A stretch of DNA of 34,144 bases from Planctomycetota bacterium (GCA_021798635.1 JAJZGH010000013.1:1-34144); one strand, 5' to 3'. Positions 1 to 8,369 are shown, counted from the first letter of the stretch. Notes: generated by a model from the letters alone, not told the origin. Numbers and translations are program-made.

Positions 1-102
1 CCGGGTTGCAATGCAGTCGGAAACGCCACCGCCGGCAAAGCCGGCGGCTATGTGAGATGGGGGATCGGGTTTCCAGGAAGTTATCTGGTGCCCGCTCCCT
101 GA
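1..102 (+). other. Window edge: possible tail of an upstream gene
   Basis: The window opens in a sequence whose first frame stays open to a TGA at 100-102. It would encode a 33-residue tail rich in Gly and Ala, ending LVPAP. Frame 3 is also open, into the pyrC start, so the reading frame is not settled. I do not recognise this as the end of aspartate carbamoyltransferase, the gene usually found before pyrC. A perfect 8-bp inverted repeat with an AAA loop lies at 29-47. It has no T-run and could equally be coding sequence. Confidence 0.2.
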
Positions 103-123
103 TACGTCCACCAGTGCGTCCGG

Positions 124-152
124 TTCAACTTTTTTCCACGGGAGCTTATACT
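124..152 (+). promoter_or_regulatory. Candidate promoter placing the pyrC transcript start at its ATG
   Basis: TTCAAC (124-129), a 17-base spacer and TATACT (147-152) resemble a sigma-70 promoter. The -10 matches 5 of 6 bases and the -35 only 3 of 6. The -10 ends 7 bases before the pyrC ATG at 160, so transcription from it would begin at or next to the start codon and give a leaderless mRNA. No clear Shine-Dalgarno sequence precedes this ATG. If pyrC is instead co-transcribed from further upstream, the match is chance. Confidence 0.35.
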
Positions 153-159
153 CTGGGGC

Positions 160-1497
160 ATGAAAAATAACGCTTTGCTTATTACCAACGGCGTACTTCT
201 GGATCCGCAGCGGCAAAAACCGGAAAAATTGGAAGTGCTCATTGTAGATGGGCTTATTCGAGCCGTCGGTACGGGGTTAAAGGCTACCGCCCCGCAGGCT
301 GCGGTGCTGGATGCCAGGGGCGGTTATGTGGCACCGGGCCTCATTGATATTCATGTGCACCTGCGGGAACCGGGGCAGGAACATAAGGAAACCATTGCCT
401 CAGGTTCCGCGGCGGCCGTGGCGGGCGGGTTTACCACCATCTGCTGTATGCCCAATACCACGCCCACCATTGACACTGACGCCCAGATTGAATTTGTTCT
501 CACCCAGGCGGCACGAACCGCCCTGTGCCGCGTGTTGCCGTTTGGTGCCATCACCAAGGGCCGCGAAGGAAAAGAGCTGGCGGAGTTGCAGTTAATGCAC
601 GATGCCGGGGCGGTGGGGTTCAGTGATGACGGCTGCGGCGTAGCCTCGGCGGCGGTGATGCTCAAGGCCCTGCAATATGTCAAAATGTTTGATGGCTTTA
701 TCAGCCAGCACTGCGAAGAACCTACGCTTTCCGGCGGAGCCATGCACGCCGGCCTCACCGCGCTGCGCCTGGGATTGGGCGGAGTGCCCGCAGTGGCGGA
801 AGAATTAATGATTGCGCGCGACCTGCAGCTTAATGCCCGCATCAAGGCGCGTTACCACGTTCAGCACATCAGCACCGCCGGGGCCTGCGAATTAATCCGC
901 CGCGCCAAGCAACAGGGACAAACTGTCACCGCCGAGGTAACCCCCCACCATCTTCTGTTGACCGATACCTGTTGCGCCAATTATGACACGCATTTCAAAA
1001 TGAATCCGCCGCTGCGTTCTCAGCAGGACGTGCAAGCCTGCATTGAAGCGTTAGTCGATGGAACCATTGACTGCCTGGCGACGGACCATGCCCCGCACGC
1101 ACGTGAAGAAAAGGAGCTGGAATTTGACCGTGCCCCCTTTGGGATTCTCGGGCTGGAAACAGCGTTGCCTCTTTACGTTGAAGCCCTGGTAAAACCGGGA
1201 CATCTGACTTGGCTGGAATTGATACGAAAAATGACCTCGCAACCGGCGCGCATCGCAGGCCTTAAGGACTGTGGCACATTGGCCATCGGTTCGCTGGGGG
1301 ATATCGTTATTATTCAGGCAGATGAAAAGTGGACGATTGACCCGGAAAAATCCTTCAGTCGCAGCCGCAACACGCCATTTGGCGGCCGGGAGGTAACGGG
1401 TCATGTGGCGTACACGATTACAGGGGGCAAGATAATATTCTCAGGGGATAAGGCAAAAGCGGAATTTGCCCCAAGTTCCTGGAAAGGCGTATCATAA
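160..1497 (+). CDS. pyrC: Dihydroorotase, type I
   Basis: Cyclises N-carbamoyl-L-aspartate to dihydroorotate in de novo pyrimidine synthesis, in the cytoplasm. The 445-residue protein has the full amidohydrolase pattern. The metal-binding HxH is at residues 65-67 (DIHVHLREPG), followed by MPNTTP at about 98-102, an Asp in GFSDDG (156-157) and His184 in ISQHCEE. Next come His233/236 in HVQHIS and the catalytic Asp309 in ATDHAPH. Length and motif spacing fit the class I enzymes, which often pair with aspartate carbamoyltransferase. That gene would be expected upstream but is not visible. The ATG at 160 is the first plausible start, and no strong ribosome-binding site precedes it. The next gene begins 69 bases downstream on the same strand. 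The family assignment is secure. Confidence 0.97.
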   Translation: MKNNALLITNGVLLDPQRQKPEKLEVLIVDGLIRAVGTGLKATAPQAAVLDARGGYVAPGLIDIHVHLREPGQEHKETIASGSAAAVAGGFTTICCMPNTTPTIDTDAQIEFVLTQAARTALCRVLPFGAITKGREGKELAELQLMHDAGAVGFSDDGCGVASAAVMLKALQYVKMFDGFISQHCEEPTLSGGAMHAGLTALRLGLGGVPAVAEELMIARDLQLNARIKARYHVQHISTAGACELIRRAKQQGQTVTAEVTPHHLLLTDTCCANYDTHFKMNPPLRSQQDVQACIEALVDGTIDCLATDHAPHAREEKELEFDRAPFGILGLETALPLYVEALVKPGHLTWLELIRKMTSQPARIAGLKDCGTLAIGSLGDIVIIQADEKWTIDPEKSFSRSRNTPFGGREVTGHVAYTITGGKIIFSGDKAKAEFAPSSWKGVS

Positions 1498-1566
1498 TCA
1501 TGGTGTTTTTCCACGCCGCGGCGTTGCCGCGCAAAGCCTGTAGTACCCTTTTTGGATTATCCCGCG

Positions 1567-2460
1567 ATGAATCTTGAGTTATGCGTTCTGGCCAGCGGTT
1601 CAAGCGGCAACGCATCCATAGTGCGAGCCGGACCGGAGGCGATACTCATTGACGCGGGAATCGGCCCGCAGACCGCGGACCGTCGCATGACGGGGACAGG
1701 CTTGGACATCTCCAGCATTCGCGCCATTGTTTTAACACATCTCGACGGCGATCACATTAACCCTGCATGGTTCCGAGTAATGCTCCGGCAAAAAGTCCCC
1801 CTTTTTATTCCCCGTAATCAATTAAAACTTCTGCGCCGCCTGGCGCGGCTGGAAGACGTTCTCAAGCCGGTTATGCAGTTGACCAGACTGTTTGATCAGG
1901 ATGTATTTTATCCGGTATCAACGGTGTCTTGCACGCCCATTCGTCTGGAGCATGATAAGAAGGGAAGCTTTGGATTCCTGTTGCAAAGTCAGCAAACGCG
2001 CCTGGGTTATGCCACCGATTTCGGACGCGCACCGTCGGAACTTGTGGAATTATTTGCCGGTGCGGGCATCCTGGCCATTGAAAGCAACTATGACCCGGAA
2101 ATGCAACTGCAAAGCCGCCGCCCGGAGCGGTTAAAAAAACGCATCATGGGCGGAGCAGGCCACATGTCGAATCCCGACGCGCTGGAGCTTGTTCAAAATA
2201 TTTTGGATCGCACCCTGGAGAAATATGGCCCGGAGCATCAGCCGCACCACGTTGTCCTGTTGCACCGCAGCCGCCAATGCAACTGCCCGATCAAGCTAAC
2301 CGCACTATTTCAAACCGATGCCCGAATCGCGCCAATCCTTACCCTGTCACACCAATATCAGCGAACCGAGTGGATGGGTGCACCCGATCGCAAAGCCCTG
2401 CCAGGCGAGCAACTAAGCATGTTTACGGCTACCCTTATCACGTCGGCAAATGAGTGTTGA
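1567..2460 (+). CDS. Metallo-beta-lactamase-fold hydrolase, WalJ/YycJ-like
   Basis: A 297-residue cytoplasmic protein resembling the YycJ/WalJ and PhnP-like branch of the metallo-beta-lactamase fold. It opens with LASGSSGNAS and has a metal loop at 57-63 reading THLDGDH. A His-containing segment (LEHDKKGSFGF), an Asp in YATDFG, and the IESNYDPEM and GHMSN motifs typical of that group follow. The usual HxHxDH loop has Asp60 in place of the second His. This form is common in ComEC-type relatives but unusual in this group. WalJ proteins have been linked to cell-wall control and DNA repair, and no substrate can be deduced here. I chose the ATG at 1567; a TTG at 1552 would add five residues. Its stop lies 22 bases from the convergent end of purH. 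Confidence 0.8.
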   Translation: MNLELCVLASGSSGNASIVRAGPEAILIDAGIGPQTADRRMTGTGLDISSIRAIVLTHLDGDHINPAWFRVMLRQKVPLFIPRNQLKLLRRLARLEDVLKPVMQLTRLFDQDVFYPVSTVSCTPIRLEHDKKGSFGFLLQSQQTRLGYATDFGRAPSELVELFAGAGILAIESNYDPEMQLQSRRPERLKKRIMGGAGHMSNPDALELVQNILDRTLEKYGPEHQPHHVVLLHRSRQCNCPIKLTALFQTDARIAPILTLSHQYQRTEWMGAPDRKALPGEQLSMFTATLITSANEC

Positions 2461-2482
2461 CCCAGAATCCGTGATCTTCTTT

Positions 2483-4069
2483 TCAGTGTCGGAAGTGCCG
2501 CACGCCCGTGAATACCAGCACCACATCATGTTGATCACAAAGTTCAACCGTCAGATCATCCTTTTTGGATCCGCCAGGCTGAACTATTGCTTTAACGCCT
2601 GCGGCAATCAGAATTTCCGGTCCATCGGGAAACGGAAAAAACGCATCCGACGCCGCGGTGGAACCGGTCAGTTTTTCGCCATGGCCATTCTGACGGGCCA
2701 GATCAACCGCCAGCCGACAACTGGTCACCCGACTCATTTGCCCGGCGCCGGCCCCTAAAAGCTGCCCATCGTGCACCAGCGTTATGGAATTACTTTTAAC
2801 ATGTTTGCAGGTCACGGCGGCAAAAGCCAAATCGCGCCATTGCGCGGCATCAGGCTGCCGGCGCGAAACCACTTTCGCCGAATTTTGATCAAAGCCGACA
2901 TCGTCGGCCTTCTGGGCCAGCACGCCGCCGGAAATGGTGCGGAAAGTCAATGTTTCATGCCCCGGCTTTTCCACAGCCAGCACGCGGCAATCTGCCCAGC
3001 GCTGCTGCAAAAGTGTCAACGCCGCAGCGTCAAATCCTGGTGCCAGCAGCACTTCAATGAAGCGCTTTCCCGCGACAATTTTTTCGGCTGTGGTTTTATC
3101 AACGCGGCGATTAAATGCCACAATACCGCCGAACGCCGCCACCGGATCGCCCGCATACGCCAGATCAAATGCGCCGGCCGGCGTTTCGGCAACCGCACAT
3201 CCACAGGGATTGGCATGTTTAATAATCGCGGCCGCAGGTTGGGAAAATTCCGATACCAGCGCCATGGCTGCATCCGCATCCAGCAGATTCATATAAGACA
3301 GGGCTTTGCCATGTAATTGCACCGCACCTGCTAAACCGCGTTTTTCCCCGGCGGCCGCGTATAAAGCGCCAGGCTGATGCGGATTTTCGCCGTACCGCAG
3401 CGTCTGTTCAAGACACAGCACAGGGGCCAGTACCGGCGGTAAGGCTGATGCCGGGGCAGGGGCGTAATGACCATTGAGATAACTGGTAATGGCAGCGTCA
3501 TAGCGGGCGGTGCGGGCATAGGCCGCAGCCGCAAGCATATTGCGGAATGATAATTGTGTTGCACCATTCTGACGGCGCAGCTCGCTGATGAGACTTTCAT
3601 ATTGCGACGCATCCGTTACAACCGCGACACTGCGATGATTTTTCGCTGCCGACCGGATCATGGCCGGGCCGCCAATATCAATATTTTCGATGGCATGTTC
3701 CAGCGTGCAGCTTTTCTGTGCGGTAACCTGCTCAAAGGGATACAGATTCACAATCAGCAAGTCGATAGGGAGTATGTTGTGCGCGTGCATGGCCGCCAGA
3801 TGTTCCTGATTATCCCTTAGCGCCAGCAATCCGCCATGGACGACGGGATGCAGCGTTTTAACGCGGCCGTCCATCATTTCCGGAAACCCGGTGATTTGAG
3901 AAATGTCTTTGACGCTCACGCCCGCCGCCGCCAGGGCGCGGGCGGTTCCACCGGTGGAGATAATCTCAATAGAAAATTCACGGCTCAAAATAGCGGCCAG
4001 TTCGGCCAGGCCGGTCTTATCAGAAACCGAAACAAGCGCGCGGCGCACGGGTACAAAATCAGGATTCAT
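2483..4069 (-). CDS. purH: Bifunctional AICAR formyltransferase / IMP cyclohydrolase
   Basis: Catalyses the last two steps of de novo purine synthesis: formylation of AICAR, then ring closure to IMP. The 528-residue length fits the family. The N-terminal cyclohydrolase domain (about 1-200) shows SVSDKTG, STGGT and GRVKTLHP. The transformylase domain shows RYGENPHQ (about 225-232), the KHANPCG catalytic segment (284-290), VKSNSI, GAGAGQMSR, and the C-terminal DAFFPFPD and VQPGGS. The start is the ATG ending at 4069, with only a weak ribosome-binding site. The gene lies 25 bases downstream of the beta-propeller gene on the same strand, so the two are probably co-transcribed. Another purine gene, purB, lies about 26 kb away in the window. 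Confidence 0.97.
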   Translation of the reverse strand: MNPDFVPVRRALVSVSDKTGLAELAAILSREFSIEIISTGGTARALAAAGVSVKDISQITGFPEMMDGRVKTLHPVVHGGLLALRDNQEHLAAMHAHNILPIDLLIVNLYPFEQVTAQKSCTLEHAIENIDIGGPAMIRSAAKNHRSVAVVTDASQYESLISELRRQNGATQLSFRNMLAAAAYARTARYDAAITSYLNGHYAPAPASALPPVLAPVLCLEQTLRYGENPHQPGALYAAAGEKRGLAGAVQLHGKALSYMNLLDADAAMALVSEFSQPAAAIIKHANPCGCAVAETPAGAFDLAYAGDPVAAFGGIVAFNRRVDKTTAEKIVAGKRFIEVLLAPGFDAAALTLLQQRWADCRVLAVEKPGHETLTFRTISGGVLAQKADDVGFDQNSAKVVSRRQPDAAQWRDLAFAAVTCKHVKSNSITLVHDGQLLGAGAGQMSRVTSCRLAVDLARQNGHGEKLTGSTAASDAFFPFPDGPEILIAAGVKAIVQPGGSKKDDLTVELCDQHDVVLVFTGVRHFRH

Positions 4070-4094
4070 TAAACTTACTTTTCAGCTAAGAGTG

Positions 4095-5204
4095 TCATTG
4101 CCTGCGCAGGGGCTTAAGTTCTTCCACCTCGCCGCTGACGGAGGCCAGAAAAATAAGGGATGTTTTGCTGTTACGCATAAAAACCGTGGCCTGATTATAC
4201 GCCATGGACTTAAGGACATGGCCGGTCAGAACATTGGCTACCGCAATAGTGCCGTTGGTCGTAGCGACAAATATTTCGCTGCCCTTGCGGCCCACAATAC
4301 GGAATCCGTTGGGAATGGGTCCCCATTGCTTAAGGCCGGTTTTCATGGAAATCGAAAATAAGCCAGCCCCGCCCGTTGGAACCAGCAACTGATTCTTCAG
4401 GATCACCGGTGAAAATTCCAGCTCACCCGGCAGGCGGGCAATCCACGGAGATACTCCGGTTTCCGCATCGATCGCATAAACATTGCTGTCCATACATGGG
4501 AAATAGACGATACCGTGCAAAGCAACCGGGTTGGCCCGCAGGTGGCCGCCAACATGGCGCTTCCATCCGCCGGTGCCGTCGGCAAGGTCGCGGGAAAAAA
4601 TAACTCCGTTGCGACTTCCGAAAACCACGGATCCATCCACCAGAACCGGATCGGTTATGAACGAATCGCCCCGGTCAAGCTGATACCAGAGCTGACGCGG
4701 CGGCCAATTGGTGGACAGGGCATACATACGGTTGTGTAACGATCCGATGAGAATCGTGCTGCCTTTCATGATCGGATTCGTGCCCGGTGCTATGTGTAAC
4801 GATTGATTATGAATGATTGAACCATTGCGCGAATCTATAATCAGCATGTGTCCGCTGACCAGCAGCATGAACTGATTTTTGGCAAAGGCTTTGGGCTGCG
4901 ACGTGCTGTCGGCGGTGCCCGGAAGTTTAATGGTCCAGCGAATCGTACCGGCCCCGGAACGAATACAGACCATGTAGCCATGACGTGTGAGAACAATCAG
5001 GTTGTTTCCCAGTCGCCATAATTTGGCAACGGTATCACCCGTGCGGGCACCGATGCCTACGGGTAGTTCCCAAAGCTGCTCAAAGCCGGCCTTTTTTGCC
5101 GCCGCCCTGCTGATGGGCACCGCTGCCTGGGCCACGGCGGATAAACCCATCGCCAGCCCCAGCAGAATCGCCATAAAACCCAGCCGCCATCCTGTGCGAT
5201 TCAT
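4095..5204 (-). CDS. Secreted PQQ-type beta-propeller repeat protein
   Basis: A 369-residue protein with a clear signal peptide (about residues 1-27, ending AVAQA), so it is exported. The mature part is built of beta-propeller repeats of the PQQ/BamB type. Repeats with the pattern G-x-Y/F-x-A/S-x-D-x-x-T-G-x-x-W are visible, for example YAIDAETGVSPW and FSISMKTGLKQW. These are structural repeats and do not show that PQQ is bound. Possible roles include a BamB-like outer-membrane assembly scaffold or a secreted binding protein. A strong GAGGAG sits 7 bases before the ATG at 5204. It is the first gene of a probable two-gene transcript with purH, with no obvious functional link. The fold is confident and the function unknown. 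Confidence 0.85.
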   Translation of the reverse strand: MNRTGWRLGFMAILLGLAMGLSAVAQAAVPISRAAAKKAGFEQLWELPVGIGARTGDTVAKLWRLGNNLIVLTRHGYMVCIRSGAGTIRWTIKLPGTADSTSQPKAFAKNQFMLLVSGHMLIIDSRNGSIIHNQSLHIAPGTNPIMKGSTILIGSLHNRMYALSTNWPPRQLWYQLDRGDSFITDPVLVDGSVVFGSRNGVIFSRDLADGTGGWKRHVGGHLRANPVALHGIVYFPCMDSNVYAIDAETGVSPWIARLPGELEFSPVILKNQLLVPTGGAGLFSISMKTGLKQWGPIPNGFRIVGRKGSEIFVATTNGTIAVANVLTGHVLKSMAYNQATVFMRNSKTSLIFLASVSGEVEELKPLRRQ

Positions 5205-5496
5205 TCACAAACTCCTCATCGACATAGCAACCAATTCCGAGCGTTTCAACGTTATACGCAGCAGAATTACCGACTCCACTGCGATTTCGCGACCCCTCTC
5301 TCTTCAGCTATCGGCATTTACCGATCCCTTCACACTATTTCTGAATGCCCAGCGATATTTCGCAGCTTCAGAAACCGTATGCAGGCCTTACCACCCGATA
5401 GTAAACACCGCCATCTTACCGGCAACAACGGAATGTTCAACAAAAATAATTTCCGTATTCCGGTTTCCCCCCTTCCCTGGCACCGCGCCCGATACT
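5205..5496. other. Intergenic stretch upstream of the beta-propeller gene
   Basis: These 292 bases separate two minus-strand genes and hold no credible gene. On the minus strand a TATAAC (5256-5251) could be a -10 element, but the -35 position is poor. The GAGGAG ribosome-binding site of the propeller gene lies at the left edge. I see no terminator for the upstream PfkB gene and no structured RNA. Confidence 0.5.
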
Positions 5497-6423
5497 CTAT
5501 TTCTCCAATCCGGCGGTCAGCATTTTCTTAAACTCTGCCATTCGGGCCTCAATCAGGGTCTTGTTCGCTTTTTTCAGGCCGTCCAGCGAAAAACCCTGAA
5601 TGGTGAAACTGGCCATCACCGTCCCCGCCGCCACCGCCTGTTTGACCTGCAAGGCAGACCACTTCGGCAGACCGGCAAGATATCCCAGCATTCCACCCGC
5701 GAAGCTGTCACCGGCACCCGTCGGATCGATGACTTTTTCGGTTGGATAAGCCGGCATGGGAAACAGCATGTCGTCATATATTGTTAAGCAGCCGTGCTCC
5801 CCTTTTTTCAGCACCACCATACGCGGGCCGGACGGCTTGAGCATTTTACGGATCTGTTTCATCGCCGCCGGCAAATTCACCTGCCCGGTCAGCAACCGTG
5901 CTTCCAGATCATTGAGCACCAGTCCATCCACTTTTTTCAGACTGGCGATTAATTCCTTCCGGTATTGACTGATCCAGAGATCGCGTGTGTCGGCAACCAC
6001 CAGCTTGGGCGATTTTACCTGCGCCAGAAGTTCCATTTGCAGAGCCGGATGCGTCGCGGCCAGGAAAACGATTTTTGAATCGATGAACTGTTTGGGAACC
6101 CTGGGCGTTTTTTCCGCCAGTACGTTAAGAACCACGGCCGTCGTCGTCGCCTCATTCATGGTGGGATCGTAGCTGCCGCTCCAGCGGAATGTTTTGCTTC
6201 CCGCCCGCCGTTCTAAACCCGCGATATCAATATCAGGATGTTTAAAAGCACTATCAAAGGATCTTGGGCAATCATCGCCCACCACCGCCACGAGGCGTAC
6301 CTTGGAAAAGTTTGCCGCCGCCCAACTGAAATAAACCGCTGATCCGCCGATGATATTTTCCCGCTTTCCATGCGGTGTTGTGACGCTATCAATACCAATG
6401 GATCCGGTAACCAGCAGGGACAT
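5497..6423 (-). CDS. PfkB-family carbohydrate or nucleoside kinase
   Basis: A 308-residue member of the ribokinase/PfkB superfamily, which phosphorylates sugars or nucleosides with ATP. It has the substrate-side motif GGSAVYF (about 26-32) and, near the C-terminus, DPTGAGDSFAGG, whose last Asp (239) is the catalytic base. The length is normal. The region MNEATTTAVV and the overall pattern resemble the adenosine-kinase-like bacterial branch, but the substrate cannot be read from sequence. Of two in-frame ATGs I chose the one at 6423, because AGGA sits 7 bases before it and only 1 base before the ATG at 6429. The nearest downstream gene on this strand is 292 bases away, so it is probably transcribed alone. 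Confidence 0.9.
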   Translation of the reverse strand: MSLLVTGSIGIDSVTTPHGKRENIIGGSAVYFSWAAANFSKVRLVAVVGDDCPRSFDSAFKHPDIDIAGLERRAGSKTFRWSGSYDPTMNEATTTAVVLNVLAEKTPRVPKQFIDSKIVFLAATHPALQMELLAQVKSPKLVVADTRDLWISQYRKELIASLKKVDGLVLNDLEARLLTGQVNLPAAMKQIRKMLKPSGPRMVVLKKGEHGCLTIYDDMLFPMPAYPTEKVIDPTGAGDSFAGGMLGYLAGLPKWSALQVKQAVAAGTVMASFTIQGFSLDGLKKANKTLIEARMAEFKKMLTAGLEK

Positions 6424-6447
6424 AGGCATTTCCTTTCAACCAATTCA

Positions 6448-6630
6448 TCATCGCCGCAGCGCAATGTATAAAAGTATACAATAGCCGATAAGCGATATTT
6501 CGTCACAGTGGTGCGGCTCGAACCCAAGTTCATGTAACCGCTCCGGTGCAAGCTCCCAATCCTGAAAGCGAACTGCAAACAGCGCCCCACCGGGAAACTC
6601 GACCGCTGCCGCATCGACTTGAGAACTCAC
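6448..6630 (-). CDS. Doubtful small ORF upstream of the PfkB gene
   Basis: A 60-codon frame with a GTG start at 6630. The same frame is open for about 100 codons back to a TAA near 6750, with no ATG. The extended frame contains FCNQPGCG, then AVRFQDWELAPERLHELGFEPHHC, a Cys/His pattern that looks protein-like. The C-terminus is hydrophobic (GYCILLYIA). There is no ribosome-binding site before the GTG. It ends 24 bases before the PfkB start and overlaps a palindrome that may be regulatory. It may be a short real gene, a decayed remnant or chance; I do not recognise it. Confidence 0.2.
   Translation of the reverse strand: MSSQVDAAAVEFPGGALFAVRFQDWELAPERLHELGFEPHHCDEISLIGYCILLYIALRR
6465..6480. 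promoter_or_regulatory. 16-bp palindrome upstream of the PfkB gene
   Basis: TGTATA and TATACA form a perfect 6-bp inverted repeat around an AAAG spacer, 41 bases upstream of the PfkB start codon. On the minus strand it contains TATACT, a plausible -10 element (6478-6473), without a good -35 at the usual distance. The symmetry suits an operator for a dimeric repressor, but it is AT-rich and could be fortuitous. Confidence 0.3.
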
Positions 6631-6862
6631 GGATGGCCGGAGGCGGCCGCATCCCGGTTGGTTGCAAAATGTAATCGCTGATACAGTATGAAGGTCAATG
6701 CGCGAGGAAGCTATTTGAGAATCGTTCCTCAGCCTTGCAAGCGGTCCTATTTAAGTGATCGTTGGCCACTTACATGTGACGCGACCGCCGGGCTTATGAT
6801 CTCTGATGAGTGCTGGACCGGCTAACCGGACATTCGCATAAGCGTTTAATGACGGTATTCTC
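6631..6862. other. Gene-poor stretch before the rpmF promoter
   Basis: No credible reading frame begins here. Two short inverted repeats are visible: GAGGAA/TTCCTC (about 6704-6730) and TAAGTG/CACTTA (6752-6757 and 6767-6772). Neither is followed by a T-run. In many bacteria a DUF177/YceD gene sits directly before rpmF. I looked for one here on both strands and saw nothing resembling it. Confidence 0.4.
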
Positions 6863-6891
6863 TTGACTTATTCAGGCTTTTTTCTTAGATT
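6863..6891 (+). promoter_or_regulatory. Sigma-70-type promoter of the rpmF-fab cluster
   Basis: TTGACT (6863-6868), a spacer of exactly 17 bases, and TAGATT (6886-6891) give one of the best promoter matches in the window. Transcription would start near 6898, leaving a leader of about 160 bases before rpmF. It is correctly placed to drive rpmF, plsX and the following fab genes. Confidence 0.65.
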
Positions 6892-7060
6892 ATTCGGCTC
6901 GATAGATCCGGAATGTAAAGCCGGTTGGGTCGGAAGGTTCGCTAAGAAGAGCAGTGGCATGTGATATTCATGCCCACACGAAAAGCGATGTCCCGATCAT
7001 CAAGGATTTGAAAACAGCCACTGCGCGGCAAGATTGGCGCAATGCTAAGGAGTAGACGAC

Positions 7061-7252
7061 ATGTTACCCGTTGCAAGAACCAGCAAATCCCGTAAAGGTA
7101 TGCGCCGCGCCCATCACGCCCTGACGGAAATCGCCAGCTCACGCTGTCCGGGATGCGGGCAAAGCCGCCTGCCGCACCGCATGTGCAGCAACTGCGGCTA
7201 TGTGAACCGCGGACTAAGTCTGGATCTCGAAGAATCCGCCACCAGGAAATAG
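7061..7252 (+). CDS. rpmF: 50S ribosomal protein bL32
   Basis: A 63-residue basic protein of the large ribosomal subunit. It has the family's opening RTSKSRKGMRRAHHAL and a zinc-ribbon with four cysteines: CPGC (29-32) and CSNC (42-45), followed by GYVNRG. This is the zinc-binding form of bL32. AAGGAG lies 8 bases before the ATG. It heads the lipid-synthesis cluster, a common arrangement in bacteria that may tie membrane synthesis to growth. plsX follows after 118 bases. Confidence 0.95.
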   Translation: MLPVARTSKSRKGMRRAHHALTEIASSRCPGCGQSRLPHRMCSNCGYVNRGLSLDLEESATRK

Positions 7253-7370
7253 TTCACCTCCCTGCGGCGTTAATCATACATGAGCCGCCCCGAAAGTAAC
7301 GGGAGACATTATGCTTTTTTCCAAGTTACGCGGTTGGACTGTTGTGTAATTTTTTGAGGCAAGTCAGGCG

Positions 7371-8369
7371 ATGCGCATCGCGATAGACGCCATGGGCGGC
7401 GACCACTCTCCGGATAAAATCATTCAGGGAGCCATTGAGTCATTGGAGTTTTTAAACGCCGATGATGAAATGATTCTGGTAGGCCCGGAAGGGCTGCTGC
7501 GCGAAAAAATGGCCGCCGTCCTGGCGGCCCATTCCAACGTGCGCATAGAACCGGCATCCCAGATTATTGGGATGGACGAATCCCCCGTGGAGGCGGTCCG
7601 GCAGAAACGCGACAGCTCGATTGTACGCATGGTAAAACTCGCCGCCGCCGGCAAAGCGGACGCCATCATATCCGCAGGCAATACTGGTGCCTTAGTGGCT
7701 GCCGGTGTGCTGATACTCGATGCGCTGCCGGGTGTGGAACGTCCCGGAATCGCCATTCCAATCCCCAACGGCCATAGCCGCGTTCTGCTGTGCGATGCGG
7801 GGGCCAATGTCCAACCCAAACCGGCTCATCTGCATCAATATGCAATTCTCGCCTCGGTGTATTCGCAAACCCTTTATAATGTTGAAGCGCCGCGGGTGGG
7901 ACTTTTGAACATTGGCACCGAAGAGGAAAAAGGCACAGCGCTGATAAAGGAAACTCGCCTGCTGTTGGAAAAAGATAATGGCTTGAATTTTATCGGGTAC
8001 ATTGAGGGCAGAGATATCTTCAATGATCGGTGCGATGTGGTGATTACCGATGGTTTTACCGGCAACGTGGTGCTGAAAGTCATTGAAGGAATGGGTGGGT
8101 CGCTGTTGCGTACACTCAAGGGCCAACTGGCGCAACTGGCGCCCCAAAGTGCCGCGGAACTCTCGCCGATCATTAAAAAAACCTTCAGCCTGTATGATCA
8201 TGAAGAATATGGTGGAGCGCTGCTGCTGGGCGTGTCGGGCTTGTTTCTCAAGGTGCATGGCTCAGCGGGTCATAAGGCAATTCGCAATGCGGTCCATGCC
8301 GCCAAACAGGCTACTGTGCATAACATCAATGAACGAATTTCCGCCCGGCTGTCCGAACGGGTGGCGTAA
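7371..8369 (+). CDS. plsX: Phosphate acyltransferase PlsX
   Basis: Converts acyl-ACP to acyl-phosphate, the donor used by PlsY in the first acylation of glycerol-3-phosphate. It is a peripheral membrane protein. The 332-residue length is typical. Family motifs are the N-terminal IAIDAMGGDHSP, SAGNTGALVAAG at about 103-114, GTEEEKGTALI and GFTGNVVLK. The ATG at 7371 has a modest purine-rich GAGGCAAG upstream. It lies between rpmF and fabH, the classic order for this cluster. Confidence 0.97.
   Translation: MRIAIDAMGGDHSPDKIIQGAIESLEFLNADDEMILVGPEGLLREKMAAVLAAHSNVRIEPASQIIGMDESPVEAVRQKRDSSIVRMVKLAAAGKADAIISAGNTGALVAAGVLILDALPGVERPGIAIPIPNGHSRVLLCDAGANVQPKPAHLHQYAILASVYSQTLYNVEAPRVGLLNIGTEEEKGTALIKETRLLLEKDNGLNFIGYIEGRDIFNDRCDVVITDGFTGNVVLKVIEGMGGSLLRTLKGQLAQLAPQSAAELSPIIKKTFSLYDHEEYGGALLLGVSGLFLKVHGSAGHKAIRNAVHAAKQATVHNINERISARLSERVA

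Noticed and set aside
29..47. Perfect 8-bp inverted repeat CCGCCGGC-AAA-GCCGGCGG as a terminator
   Set aside because: No T-run follows and the sequence may be coding, so an intrinsic terminator cannot be supported.
2771..3316. A 181-codon plus-strand frame inside purH
   Set aside because: Antisense shadow of the purH reading frame with no independent start signal.
6505..6540. A tRNA T-arm-like string on the minus strand (GGTTCGAGCC)
   Set aside because: The flanking arms do not pair into a T-stem and no acceptor or anticodon stem is present.
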